A stretch of DNA of 64,000 bases from Streptomyces antimycoticus (GCF_005405925.1 NZ_BJHV01000001.1:10853595-10917594), one strand, 5' to 3'. Shown: positions 41,083 to 51,434, numbered from the stretch's first letter. The notes: generated by a model from the sequence alone, not told the origin. A program made the numbers and translations.

Positions 41083-42135
41083 ATGTCTGAGACCGCCGCG
41101 CTGTCTGTGTTCACCGGACCCGGTGGCGCCACCGGGCAGCAGGGGAGTGAGTTCACCCCCCTGCTGCGGAAAGTCAAAGGACAGGGGCTGCTGGAGCGTC
41201 GCAGGGGCTGGTACGCGCGGATGATCAGCGTGAACCTCCTGGCCCTGGCCGCGGTGGTGACAGGGTTCGTCCTGGCCGGGGGCACCTGGTGGACGCTGCT
41301 GCTCGCTGTGCCGCTGGCTGTCCTGTCCGCCCGCACCGCCTACGTCGGCCATGACGCCGGGCACGCCCAGATCGCCGTCGGCCGCCGGGCGAACCGCGCG
41401 CTCGGGCTCCTGCACGGCAATCTGCTCCTGGGCATGAGTTACGCGTGGTGGAACGACAAGCACAACCGGCACCACGCCAACCCCAACCACGTCGAGAAGG
41501 ACCCGGACGTCGGTGCCGGCGCGCTGGTGTGGACTGCGGAGCAGGCGGCTGTGCGCCGCGGGTTCGCCCGCTGGGTCACCCGCCACCAGGCGTGGCTGTT
41601 CTTCCCGATGCTGCTGCTGGAAGGCATCGCCCTGAAGGTGAGCAGTGTCCGGGACCTGCGGCGGCAGCCGGTGCGTGAGCGGGCGGTGGAGGGCGTGCTG
41701 CTGGTGTTGCATGCGGCTGGTTACGGCGCGCTGCTGCTGGCCTGCCTGCCGGTGGGGAAGGCTGTCGTGTTCGCGCTGCTCCATCAGGCGCTCTTCGGGC
41801 TCCACCTGGGAATGGCCTTCGCGCCCAACCACAAGGGCATGGACATGCCCGGCCCGGCGGGGGAGCGGTGGGGTCATCTGCGCCGCCAGGTCCTGACCTC
41901 GCGTAACGTCCGGGGCGGGCCGGTCACGGACTGGCTTCTGGGCGGGCTGAACTACCAGATCGAGCACCACCTCTTCCCGAACATGCCCAGGTGCCATCTC
42001 AGGCTCGTACAGCCTCTGGTCCGGGAACACTGCCGCAGCCTCAAGCTCCCGTACGCCGAGACCGGACTGCTCGACTCCTACCGGCAAGGGCTGCGGCACA
42101 TGCACACGGTCGGCGGTGCGGCCCGGCCGGAATGA
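41083..42135 (+). CDS. Fatty acid desaturase (membrane, front-end type)
   Basis: 350 residues from ATG 41083 (GGAG seven bases upstream). The three His boxes of membrane di-iron desaturases are present: YVGHDAGHAQ, WNDKHNRHHANPNHVEKDPD and NYQIEHHLFPNMPRCHL. The Q-x-x-HH third box is typical of acyl-lipid 'front-end' or delta-type desaturases. Hydrophobic pairs (SVNLLALAAVVTGFVLAG, WTLLLAVPLAVLSA and GVLLVLHAAGYGALLLACL) span the membrane. It inserts a cis double bond into fatty acyl chains using O2 and a ferredoxin-type donor. Complete, monocistronic. Confidence 0.92.
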   Translation: MSETAALSVFTGPGGATGQQGSEFTPLLRKVKGQGLLERRRGWYARMISVNLLALAAVVTGFVLAGGTWWTLLLAVPLAVLSARTAYVGHDAGHAQIAVGRRANRALGLLHGNLLLGMSYAWWNDKHNRHHANPNHVEKDPDVGAGALVWTAEQAAVRRGFARWVTRHQAWLFFPMLLLEGIALKVSSVRDLRRQPVRERAVEGVLLVLHAAGYGALLLACLPVGKAVVFALLHQALFGLHLGMAFAPNHKGMDMPGPAGERWGHLRRQVLTSRNVRGGPVTDWLLGGLNYQIEHHLFPNMPRCHLRLVQPLVREHCRSLKLPYAETGLLDSYRQGLRHMHTVGGAARPE

Positions 42136-43409
42136 GAGCGCCGGCGGCTGCGGGGCCACGGAGCCACTCCGGGCGCGTGGCGGTCGCGTGGGGTGAACGG
42201 GGCGACCCGGCGCGGCGCTGTCCTCGCCCGTGCGGACGTGGCCGGCGAGCTGGGCGATGACCTGTCCGGGCCGGAGACGGGCTCGGGCTGCGATGGGATG
42301 GCACGCACGCATGCGGCGGCTGGTGTCGGCGGACAGCCGGGCCCGAGCCCGCAGTTGGTCTTTCACATCACGCCGCTCCCGTACCCACGGGGGCGGAGCG
42401 GAAGGTGTCCACCCGGCCCGCCCCGAAATCCGCACAGGCCCAGGTGAAATATTCCCAGTTCGGACCGGGCGCGGCCTGGCTCGCGTTGCGGTGCCCGTGC
42501 ACACCGTCCCCCCCGGCGGTGGCCGGTCCGGCACCGTGGACCACGCCCGGCGACGGCTCGACGCCGCGTGAGGTCATGCTCGACCGCCGCTGTGGTGAAC
42601 GGCTGCTCCAGTCGCACGCGGGCCTGTGGCGACGCCCCTGGCTGGAGTGGACCCCTCGAAGGCGTTGGGAGGCGTATGGTCCGACGTCCTGGACCAGGCC
42701 GAGCGTGTGCTGCCCGTCGGGTTCGAAGAGGCTGAGGCGGTCGGCGGGGACAGCCCGCTGCAGAGCATGCCGCCAATGACCGCGGCGGCCCGGCGAGCCG
42801 CGGCCGGAAGCCATCTCGGGGCGGCGGCAACACCCCTCGGCTGCGGCGAGACCCTCGCCCAGCCCCTGCAGATGCCGCCCGCTGCACCGGACCGCTGGTT
42901 CTGGTGCTGCTCGCTGTATCGGGCCGCTGCTCCTGGTGCTGCTCGTGCTCGTGCTGCTTGGCTGCTGCCCGGTGGGCCGGGCGTGCGTCGTGATCTGTAA
43001 AAAGCACGCCTGTGCCTTCACCGCGGGCGGGGGATGCGCGTGCCGCGCTGGTCGGCCTGCTCGGCAGCTGCGCCTGGTACGCGGCGGCTTCCGGCGCGGA
43101 CGGCCCGCTCGCGGATAGGGCGACGATGGTGGGCATGGCCTGCGGACGTACCGGTGGATGCGGTGTACCCGCTGCGCTGGGGTGGGGGTGGCCGTCGGGG
43201 TGTTTCACGGGGCGGCCGTTGTGTGCTTGACGCTGCGGATGGCCGGCGGCCGCTACGGGCTCAACACGCCGGGGCCGCACGGTGCCGATGGCATGGCCCG
43301 GTCCGGCGACAGTTCGTGCGATGCTCCGTCATGACCCCATGCCATGGGTTTTTGCGGCCGCTGGTTCACCTGTCCCGGCGTCGGCGCGTGAGGCAACCCG
43401 GGGTGATGT
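42136..43409. other. Decayed region 3' of the MFS gene (part of duplicated block copy 2)
   Basis: No convincing gene. A minus-strand frame ends GPNWEYFTWACADFGAGRVD then TFRSAPVGTGAA (stop near 42368), which has protein character but no recognised family. A plus frame with VLLVLVLLGCCPVGRAC looks like a membrane remnant. The segment 42574 to about 43690 is missing from copy 1. Confidence 0.45.
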
Positions 43410-44807
43410 CTACGCGCGGGGACTTCTCGTACCGCTCGGTGGTGGGAGGCTCCGGGTAGGGCTCGTGGTCTGTCGCAGTGGGAGGGCGATCAATGCCGTG
43501 AGCAGGAAGATCGCGGCTTCGTAGGCCATGGCGTGGCCGAACGCCGTGTTGGCAGTGTCCGCCGGCGCGTAGTAGGCCAGTCCGGCCGCTGTCACCCCGA
43601 TTGATCCGCCGAGTTGCTGGGCTGTGGGCAGCAGCCCGGATACCGAGTCCGCCGCGGCGCCGCGCACGCCTGCCAGTACCAGAGTGAACACGGCGGCTGT
43701 GAACAGGCCGAACGCGGCGCCCCCGGCTGCCAGTACCGGCAGGGCCGCCCGGCGTCCGGGTTCGGTGCCGATGAGCGGGGCGAGTGCCAGGGCCGTACCC
43801 GCCAGGACCAGCGCAGCGGCCGTCAGCACCATCGGGCCCAGGCGGCGGGAGAGGGCCGGTGCGGTGTGGCTGCCCAGGACGGCCGCGGCGGCGAACGGCG
43901 CCGACGCCAGTGCCGCGGATATCGCCGGGTACCCGAGGGCGGACTGCAGGTGCAGGAAGAGCAGATAGGTGAACGACGGCACCCCGGCGTTGAACACGAA
44001 CACCAGCAGCACGCCCCGTCGCGCGGCCCGATCCCGCAGGACCGATGGGTGGACCAGGGGGGCCGGGCGGTGTCTGAGGGTGAGGGTGAAGCAGGTCAGG
44101 GCGGCGGCGGCCGTGGCGAAGGAGGCCCACGTCCACCAGGGCCGGCCGGCTTCCCGGCCCAGTGCGCACGGCAGGACCAGTGCGCCGAAGCCAGTGGTGG
44201 CCACAGCTGCCCCGGCCCAGTCCACGCGCTGGTGCCCCGTACCGCGCGTGCGGGGCAGCAGGGCAGCCCCCGCCAGCGAGAGAGCTGCCACCGGCACCGT
44301 GACCAGGAAGACCGCGCGCCAGCCGGCGCCGAAGAGGTCGGCGCCGACGAGAAGTCCACCGATGAGCGGCCCGGCCAGTGAGGCCACGCCCATCGTCGCA
44401 CCGTACAGGGCCAGGGCTCGTGGGCGGCGTTGTGGGGATTCGCCGGTGCGGATGAGCGAGAGCACCTGTGGGGCGACCAGGCCGCTGCCTGCGCCCTGCA
44501 CCAGCCGGGCCGCGATCAGCCATCTGGCGTCCGGGGCGGCGGCGCAGGTCACCGAGCCGATGGTGAACACCACGGTGCCCAGCACGAACAGCCGCCGGTA
44601 ACCGTAGCGGTCGCCCAGCCGTGCGGCGGTGATGAGCAGGCACGCGTACGCCAGGGTGTACCCGGCCAGGACGAGCTGCACCGCGCCGGGGCCGGCCCCG
44701 AGGCCGGACTGGATGGCCGGAGCGGCGGTCTGCGCGATCGTGGCGTTGAGCAGTTGCACGAAGGTCGCACTCAGTACCACTGGCAGCAGGAACCGGCCGC
44801 CGTTCAC
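43410..44807 (-). CDS. MFS exporter (14-helix-type), copy 2
   Basis: 465 residues from a GTG at 44807. VNGGRFLLPVVLSATFVQLL, AGYTLAYACLLITAARLGDR and YGYRRLFVLGTVVFTIGSVT (motif A) open it. MGVASLAGPLIGGLLVGADL is motif C. GVLLVFVFNAGVPSFTYLLF and FGLFTAAVFTLVLAGVRGAA follow, ending at 43410. Resembles EmrB/QacA-like exporters of antibiotic clusters. A one-base insertion in the upstream hydrolase puts that frame directly into this one, creating a continuous open frame; normally the start would be coupled through a GTGA overlap as in copy 1. Probably the only working exporter of the two. Confidence 0.85.
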   Translation of the reverse strand: MNGGRFLLPVVLSATFVQLLNATIAQTAAPAIQSGLGAGPGAVQLVLAGYTLAYACLLITAARLGDRYGYRRLFVLGTVVFTIGSVTCAAAPDARWLIAARLVQGAGSGLVAPQVLSLIRTGESPQRRPRALALYGATMGVASLAGPLIGGLLVGADLFGAGWRAVFLVTVPVAALSLAGAALLPRTRGTGHQRVDWAGAAVATTGFGALVLPCALGREAGRPWWTWASFATAAAALTCFTLTLRHRPAPLVHPSVLRDRAARRGVLLVFVFNAGVPSFTYLLFLHLQSALGYPAISAALASAPFAAAAVLGSHTAPALSRRLGPMVLTAAALVLAGTALALAPLIGTEPGRRAALPVLAAGGAAFGLFTAAVFTLVLAGVRGAAADSVSGLLPTAQQLGGSIGVTAAGLAYYAPADTANTAFGHAMAYEAAIFLLTALIALPLRQTTSPTRSLPPPSGTRSPRA

Positions 44808-45707
44808 CGGACCAGGGTCCCGGCGAGTTCCCGCGGCCGGGCGGCGGTCGGGCTGTGGCTGCCCGGCGGGGTGCGGACGGTCAATGGCTCGCCCGGCACG
44901 GTCCGGCCGGCCTCCGCGGTCATCAGGTCCTGTACGGCCCCCGGCGGTGGCCGGGTTCTGCGCACAGCGCAGGAGGGCGCGCCGCATACGGCCCCACCGC
45001 GCGGCGGTCAGGGTGACCGGGGCCGCGGGGACGGCCGGCGGCAGGCCGGGGCTGAGCGCGGAGCGCCGACGGTCGAAACGGTCGGCGGGTGTGTCGTGGT
45101 ATTGGGTCTGCCGCAACTCCTCGGCGTAGGCGGAATCCGGCCGGAGCGGGTCGGTCCGCACCGCATCCAGTGCCTGGGGATGACCGGGGTTGAGGCTCTG
45201 CTCCCGTGCGGTGGCGTTCGCGGGGGCGCCGAGGTGGTCGGAGAGGCGGGGGCGGCCGGCGGGGAGAGATGTGGAGAGGCAGGCGATGGTGTCGGTCAGT
45301 TCGGGTGCGTACGGTGTGGCCGGCGACGCGGGGGCGCCGCCCGTGCGGTGAGCGACGATCAGGAGAGGGCCGTGGCGGCGGACCCGGCGCAGCGTGTCCC
45401 AGAGGCCATCGGCGCAGTCGCCCATCGTCACGTCGGCCGGCTGTGGCCTCCCGGTCAGCGGCCCGGCCCGGCCACGTAGCAGGTACCCGCTGGGCAGGGG
45501 AGCGCCGAAGCCGTGCCCGGGCAGGCCGGCGGCCACACTCGCGGCACCGGCACCGGCACCGGCACCGGCGAGTGGGGCGTGCTGTGTCGCCGCCCGCTGC
45601 CACGAGCCGTGCCGGGCGCCGTGGACGAGAACGAAAGCGGTGTCGCTCACATCGGTGTTCATGCAGGACGTCATGGCGTCCATCCCAGTCGGCGACGGCA
45701 GCGTCAT
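44804..45707 (-). pseudogene. Alpha/beta-hydrolase-fold protein, copy 2, frameshifted
   Basis: Near-identical to copy 1: MNTDVSDTAFVLVHGARHGS (45662), GHGFGAPLPSGYLLRGRAGP, LRRVRRHGPLLIVAHRTGGA. Here the strand before the elbow is more canonical (FVLVHGARHGSW), suggesting copy 2 was the parent. A one-base insertion near 44945 (GTACGGCCCCCGGCGGTGGC versus GTACGGCCGCCGGCAGCGCC) ends sense after CAQN, so the last 50 residues are lost and translation would run into the MFS frame. Confidence 0.75.
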
Positions 45708-45719
45708 CCACTGAAAGAT

Positions 45720-45736
45720 GTGACAGGCTCGGTCAC
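45720..45736. promoter_or_regulatory. Dyad GTGAC-N7-GTCAC, copy 2
   Basis: Same arms as 4504-4520; only a spacer base differs. Conservation of the arms between decayed copies supports function as the LysR site. Confidence 0.55.
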
Positions 45737-45765
45737 GATACTTTTCGGATATGGAAGGGGTGGTC

Positions 45766-46694
45766 ATGGAGGCGCGGCATCTGCGGTACGCGCTCACCCT
45801 CGCCGAGCACGGACACTTCGGCCAAGCAGCCCACGCGCTGGCATCGCGCAGCCCCCGCTGTCCAAACAGATCGCCGACCTGGAGCGTGAGACCGGCGCCC
45901 GGCTGTTCGACCGTACGCGCCAGGGCGTGTTCCCGACCGCCGCGGGCGAGGCGTTCCTCACCCGGGCGCGGCGGGCGCTGGAGGAGATGACGGCGGCCAC
46001 CATCGACGCCGGACGGGCGGCGCGCGGTGAGACGGGCCGACTGCGCCTGGGGTTCATCGCCTCCGCACTGCTCGACCCGCTGCCGGACGTCCTGGGCCGG
46101 TTCGGCCGCGAACGGCCCGATGTACGGCTGGAGTTGCACGAGATGGCGTCCGGCCGCAGCGCCGCCGCTCTCCTGGCCGGAGAACTGGACGCGGCCGTCA
46201 CCCTCGGACCGCCACGGGGAGCCGGGGTCGAGCACCTGGTGTCCGTCCCGGTCGGGCACGACCATCTCATCGCCGTTGTCGGCAGCGCGCACCCCTACGC
46301 AGGCCAGGCGTCGGTGAGTGTGGACCAGCTGCGGCGGCAGCCGCTGATCGTGGCCCCCGTGGAGGACGAGTCCGCGGTCGCCGCTGGGCTGCGCACCCTG
46401 CTCGGCGAGGATGCCGTAGCGCTGGACGGCGCGACCGTCGCCCGGGACGTGCATACCATCATCGGCCTGGCCGCCTGCGGGGTCGGCGTGGGCCTGGGGC
46501 CCTCCCGCATGTTGTCGGCCCCCCGCCCAGGCGTCTGGTTCTGCGAGGTGACCCCGCGCACGGCGCTCCCTGACCTGGTCCTGTCCTTCGCCGACCGGGA
46601 CCGTTCCCCGGTGCTGGGCGCCTTCCTCGGCACTGTCCGCAGGAACTGCCCCGACGTCGGTGCCGCACTCGACCGCCGGTTCGGCCACGCATGA
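45766..46694 (+). pseudogene. LysR-family regulator, copy 2, different single-base deletion
   Basis: MEARHLRYALTLAEHGHFGQ then AAHAL; one G is missing at about 45840 (GCTGGCATC versus GCTGGGCATC in copy 1), shifting the frame inside the recognition helix. GIAQPPLSKQIADLERETGA and RLFDRTRQGVFPTAAGEAFL continue in the correct frame to LDRRFGHA at 46694. At the site where copy 1 is broken, copy 2 is intact, and the reverse holds too. Confidence 0.87.
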
Positions 46695-46790
46695 GTATCG
46701 GGAACCGGTTCCGCCTGCATCCCATCGAGCCCACCGCCGACGGTTGAACCGGTGATCCACTCGGCCTCGACGGCCCGTCGGATCCTGCGG

Positions 46791-47165
46791 CGGGCCGACA
46801 AGGTCCCCCAGAGGCGGATGAGTCGGGGATGAGGCCGTCGTCCTCCGCGGCCGACCCGCGAGGCTGTACGCCACGTAGCCCCGGCGGCTGCCGACGCCGG
46901 CGTCGACGGGGTTCTCGGCCGGCGCTGAGGCCTGCGTCCGTGTCCGGCCCCGGACGCGTGTCCTGCCCGAATACGAGGACATCGCCACAGGCGCAGAAGG
47001 ACTGAGATCCACCCGCCACTTGCTACAGCGTCCCGCAGAGAAAAGCAGAGAAAACATGTTGTCCCCGGGGGCCGAGTCGGATCCTTGGCGTGTGGTCGTC
47101 CGCCTTGGTAGAACGAATTGCTGAACCTGAGCGTGCTCGACTGCGTGATGGCCGTCTTGCCCAGA
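46791..47165. other. Non-coding stretch
   Basis: No recognised gene between the duplicated block and the orphan fragment; open frames here are antisense or run-through. Confidence 0.45.
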
Positions 47166-47630
47166 TCAAAGAAGACCACTGTGCTGGGGCACGGGGCCGG
47201 CGACCCGTAGTGCCCCCGGAGAAGATCGATCTGCGGCTTTCCGCGGCCAGGCGAGCGTTTCTAACGTCTCCGTTGGAACCGGCCCGAGGATGGCATAGGG
47301 CACGGTGACGTGGACCCCGTATGCCGTTCCCCCGTCGAACTCCCCGTCACGTAACGGCCCAAGCGGAGCAAGCTGAGCGACGGCTCCTTCCACCACCGTG
47401 TCAGGCACTTTGCCTACCTGGCGTACAGTCTTGTAACGATGGATCTCGTCGCTGCCCTTCATTACGTGGTACGCGACCCGCGCTCTTACGACGTCCATGT
47501 GAGGGAGCAGCACCACCGCGTATATTTCGCTGCCCAACAGGGACTTGAGGATGTCGATCTTGACGTTCCTCGCGATCCGATTCAGGTGGCCCTTGGTGTG
47601 AGCGTTTGTAAGAGTGCACAGCCTTGAACT
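47166..47630 (-). pseudogene. Unrecognised protein, C-terminal fragment
   Basis: The frame opens just after a stop near 47632 and reads TNAHTKGHLNRIARNVKIDI, LKSLLGSEIYAVVLLPHMDV, VRARVAYHVMKGSDEIHRYK, TVRQVGKVPDTVVEGAVAQL, FDGGTAYGVHVTVPYAILGP, to HSGLL-stop at 47166. Convincing soluble protein, less G/C-rich than its surroundings. I do not recognise it. No start codon with a ribosome site; the 5' part may have been lost around the IS701 insertion. Confidence 0.5.
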
Positions 47631-47675
47631 CCACTACACCGTGCAGCGGGTCGGGGTAGCGGCGGCGGCGCTTAG

Positions 47676-49121
47676 TACTCCAGTGCGGTTTCGTGATCTA
47701 TCCAGCGGGTCCGTCGGTGGAGCGTCGTTGGTAGTGGCTGCGTCGGGCTGCGGCCTGGTGGCGTCTGCGCCAGGTGGACCAGTGCAGCAGTCTGGCGGCA
47801 GTCATGGCCGGTGGGGCGAAGACGGCGACGAGCAGGTGACGGATCTCCGGGACGGTCAGGATGATCGGGTCGTGGCTGCGGTCGGGATGTTGCGGATCGG
47901 CAGGCCGGGCGGGGTTCGCGTCGGCGGCGAGAGCGGTCAGGAAGGCCAGGGCCAGCATGGCGAGCGTGATGTGCCGGTGCCATGAGGTCCAGTGCCTGAC
48001 CTGGTAGTGATCCAGGCCGACCTGGCTCTTGGCGGCCTGGAAGCACTCCTCGACGCTCCAGCGGACACCGGCGACGCGGACGAGCTCGTGCAGGGTGATC
48101 TGGGTGGGTGACCAGCACAGGTAGAAGGCGAGTTCACCGGTGGTCCGGTTGCGGCGGATCAGCAGGTGACGATGGACGCCGGTGCCGATGTGGATCCAGG
48201 CCCAGTCGTAGTAGCGCGGGCCCTTCGCGCCGGCTCCGGCGCTGTGCCGCTGCCAGGCAGAGGCGGGCAAGCGGTCGGCGAGGACATCGGCGCGGACAGG
48301 GGTGCGGCCCTGGTTGATCCGGACCCGGGTGGAGCAGGCGACGGCCATCACGTAGCCGATGCCGATCCGCTCCAGGCGTGCGCGTAACTGCGGGTCCTGG
48401 CCGTAGGCTTCGTCGCCGGTCACCCACGATGCAGTCACTCCGGCGTCCAACGCGGCGACGATCATCTCCTCGGCCAGCCGGGGCTTGGTCGCGAAGGGTA
48501 GGTCCTCGGGCACCCCGGCAGCATGGCGGCGCTCGGGATCGGAGCACCAGGACCGCTCGGGCAGGTAGAGCCGTCGGTCGATCAGCGCGCGTCCCCGCTC
48601 AGTGGCGTAGGCGAGGAACACGCCGACCTGGGAGTTCTCGATCCGGCCAGCTGTGCCGGTGTACTGGCGTTGCACCCCCGCCGACATGCTGCCTTTCTTC
48701 ACGAAGCCGGTCTCGTCCACGATGAGAACGCCGTCGTCGCCGAGGTGGTCGACAACGTAGGCGCGGACATCGTCACGGAGGGCGTCGGCATCCCAGCGGG
48801 CATAGCGCAGCAGGCGCTGCATCGGCCCGGGCCGGGCCAGGCCGGCCTGTTCAGCCAGTTGCCAGCAGTTCTTCCGCTCGGTAGCCGACAGCAGCCCGAG
48901 CAAGTAGGCGCGGGCCGTGGCCCGAGGCTCAACTCGGCCGAACCGCCCGGCGATACGAGCCATGGCCTGGTCGAACAACACCCGCCAGCGGGCAGGGTCT
49001 ACGCTATGGTCCGCGGCCACCGCACGATCTTCGTTTGTCCACACACCAACCGATGATCACGCGGTGGCCGTACCCGTTCCCAGCCGGGTTCGCCACAAGA
49101 TCGCGAAGTCAGACTGGAGTA
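47676..49121 (-). mobile_element. IS701-type element, complete
   Basis: Ends TACTCCAGT... and inverse ...ACTGGAGTA, flanked by TTAG at 47672-47675 and 49122-49125, the 4-bp duplication expected of IS701. 1446 bp. Confidence 0.92.
47698..49044 (-). CDS. IS701-family transposase
   Basis: 448 residues, MWTNEDRAVAADHSVDPARW. ARAYLLGLLSATERKNCWQL is the family's N-terminal signature. The catalytic triad lies in LIVDETGFVKKGSMSAGVQR (Asp), ASWVTGDEAYGQDPQLRARL (Asp) and VRWSVEECFQAAKSQVGLDH (Glu). Full length, uninterrupted, with intact ends and target duplication, so likely active and recently inserted. Confidence 0.95.
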   Translation of the reverse strand: MWTNEDRAVAADHSVDPARWRVLFDQAMARIAGRFGRVEPRATARAYLLGLLSATERKNCWQLAEQAGLARPGPMQRLLRYARWDADALRDDVRAYVVDHLGDDGVLIVDETGFVKKGSMSAGVQRQYTGTAGRIENSQVGVFLAYATERGRALIDRRLYLPERSWCSDPERRHAAGVPEDLPFATKPRLAEEMIVAALDAGVTASWVTGDEAYGQDPQLRARLERIGIGYVMAVACSTRVRINQGRTPVRADVLADRLPASAWQRHSAGAGAKGPRYYDWAWIHIGTGVHRHLLIRRNRTTGELAFYLCWSPTQITLHELVRVAGVRWSVEECFQAAKSQVGLDHYQVRHWTSWHRHITLAMLALAFLTALAADANPARPADPQHPDRSHDPIILTVPEIRHLLVAVFAPPAMTAARLLHWSTWRRRHQAAARRSHYQRRSTDGPAG

Positions 49122-49206
49122 TTAGGCCGCTCGACCACCGCGAGGTACACGGCGGAGCAGTTGTGGGAGGTTGGGGCTGTGGTGGTCTCATGAGGGAAGG
49201 CGTGTG

Positions 49207-51329
49207 TCAGGTGGGTGGTCTGTGGTGCTTTGTGTGGGCGGTGGTCTGGTGGTGGTCGTCGGCGGGTTGTGTCCGGGCTATGAGGAGCGCGATGTCGTCC
49301 TCTGGGGAAGTGTTCGTGGTCATTTTCGCGATGACGTGGGAGCAGGTGTCCTCCAGGCTCGTGGAGGGGGGCTGCAGTGTGGTGAGCAGGCGGTTGAGTC
49401 CGGTGTCGATGTCGCAGTGCCGGGACTCGACCAGCCCGTCGGTGTAGAGGGCGAGCAGGGTGCCCTGGGACAGCTCCAGCTCGATGGATTCGTAGCCTCC
49501 GATGCCGGTCCCGACCGGCGGGCCCACCGGTGTGTCGGCGATATGGGCGTGGCCCTCGGGTGTCACCAGCATCGGTGGTGGGTGTCCGGCGCGTGCCAGG
49601 TCGCAGACCCGGGTGGCCGGGTCGTAGACGGCGTAGATGCAGGTACCGCCGGTGACCGATGAGTACCCGTGGGACCAGGTGGCCGTCTCGGCGAGCTGGG
49701 AGGTGACTTTGTCCAGGTGGTCGAGCAGTTGTGCGGGGGCTGGTCGAGGGTGGCGAGGGTGTGGATCGCGGTGCGCATCCTGCCCATGGCGGCGGCGGCG
49801 TTGATGCCATGGCCGACGACGTCGCCGATGACCAGGGCGATCCGGCCGCCCGGCAGCTCGATGGCGTCCATCCAGTCCCCGCCGACTCCTTCGTGGCGGT
49901 CTGACGGCAGATAGCGGCCGGCCAGGTCCATCGCGGCGCCGCCTGACAGCCTCTGCGGCAGGAGACTGCGCTGCAGGGCGAGGGCGGCGGCCCGCTCCCG
50001 TGTGTAGCGGCGGGCGTTGTCCAGGCTCAGCGCCGCTTGGACGCAGAGTTCCTCGGCCAGCAGCAGATCGTCCCGGGAGAAGGGCACGGCGTTGTCGGTC
50101 CGCGTGAACACGGCGATGCCGAGGATGGTGCCGCGGGCTCTGAGCGGGATCATCATCACCGAGTGCATACCGGTGTCATGGATGAGCTGCCTGCGCCGGG
50201 GGTCGAGCCAGGTCCCCGGGCCGGTTTTCATGGCGGGCTCGAAGTAGGACTGGTCCCCGTACAGGGCGGTGAGGAACGGCGATCCGGGGGGTACGTACAC
50301 CACATCCCCCACCAGGAAGGCGGCCTCGGGCATGTCTGCGTGGATGGAGGACTGACCCGCGCGGCGGAAGACGGGGATGCCGGAGGGGGCCTTGGACATC
50401 CGTTTCAGTGGCTCCCCGCCCAGCGGGACGGCATCGGCCAGATCCACTGTGACGTAGTCGGCGAGGGCGGGGACGGCCATGTCCGCGAGTTCTTGCGCGG
50501 TCGTCATCACATCGAGCGTGGTGCCGATCCGGTTGGCCGCTGTGCCGAGCAGCGCCAGCCGTTCGCGCTCCCCGCTCTTGGTGATCGCGGAGACGGTGCA
50601 CACGCCCAGTGGACCACCGTTCAGGGGGGCGAGCGGAAAGACGGAGGAGGAGAAGACCACCTCCCGGCCGTGCTCCGGGGGCGCCCACCGCAGCACGTGG
50701 TCGCCCACCGGCTCCCGCGAGGTCAGCACCTGCCGTATCACCGGTTCGATGGTGGCCCGGTCGACATCACACAGGGTGCGGCGCGTCGACCGGGTGGGCG
50801 GGTCCGCCTCGGAGCGGCCCGCGATCTCCCGGCAGGCTCGGTTCGACCACAGGAGCCGCGTGCGCGTGTCCCACACCGCCACGGCCAGTGGTGACCGGTC
50901 CAGGAGCGCGGCTTCGGCGTCGGCGGTCCGTACGCCGTCCGGCGCCTCCACAACGGCGACGAACCAGCAGGTCTCACCGTCTTCGCCGGTCAGCGCGATG
51001 GTCTCTACCGCCAGGCGGAGGCTCATGCCCTCCCGGTGTCTGACCTCTACGACGGCGTTGACGGCCCGCCGGTCGCCGCGCTGTCCCACGTCTCCCCGGG
51101 CCGGGGACCATCGCACCGCCTCCGCGGGGGTCTTCAGCAGCCGCTGCACCGGCAGCCTGACGACGTCCTCCGCGCGGTGGCCGAGCAGCCGCCGGCAGCC
51201 CTCCCCCCACGCCAGGATGGTGCCGTCGGAGCCCAGCAGAGCGACCGCCGGAGCGGGTGCCTCAGGCGCCTGTCCGAAGCCGGCCGGTATCCGCCTCGTC
51301 TCGGAACCGGCCCCGGGTCTGCGCGCCAT
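49207..51329 (-). pseudogene. Large PAS-GAF-SpoIIE phosphatase with one frameshift
   Basis: ATG 51329 with GGAGG seven bases upstream; MARRPGAGSETRRIPAGFGQ. First PAS (VALLGSDGTILAWGEGCRRL), second PAS (LDRSPLAVAVWDTRTRLLWS), GAF domain (NRIGTTLDVMTTAQELADMA to VQAALSLDNARRYTRE). Phosphatase domain: LPSDRHEGVGGDWMDAIELP, GGRIALVIGDVVGHGINAAA. After TLATLDQPP one C is missing from a run of five near 49737. The other frame continues to MLVTPEGHAHIADTPVGPPV, LLALYTDGLVESRHCDIDTG and SPEDDIALLIARTQP at 49207. About 707 residues if repaired; the break removes the last phosphatase motifs. Predicted anti-sigma pathway phosphatase. Confidence 0.85.
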
Positions 51330-51434
51330 CCCGACACCTCCGTAGCAACCGATATCGGTCGGTGTACCCCAAAAAGGGTAACGTGCCCGCCCGGACAGCG
51401 GTCGGGGGCTTTCCGGGGCCCGACCGGAGTGACC

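Larger units (their letters stand above)
42531..46790. repeat. Duplicated MFS/hydrolase/LysR block, copy 2
   Basis: Fuller copy of 3126-5580, same orientation, ending at GATCCTGCGG in both. The 37-kb spacing and independent lesions in each copy show the duplication is not recent. Confidence 0.85.

Noticed and set aside
41044..42534. 496-residue minus-strand frame opposite the desaturase
   Set aside because: No family pattern; the plus strand has three His boxes.
43410..47057. A single 1,215-residue open frame on the minus strand
   Set aside because: It is the MFS gene plus a frameshifted hydrolase plus antisense of the LysR gene; only the parts are real.
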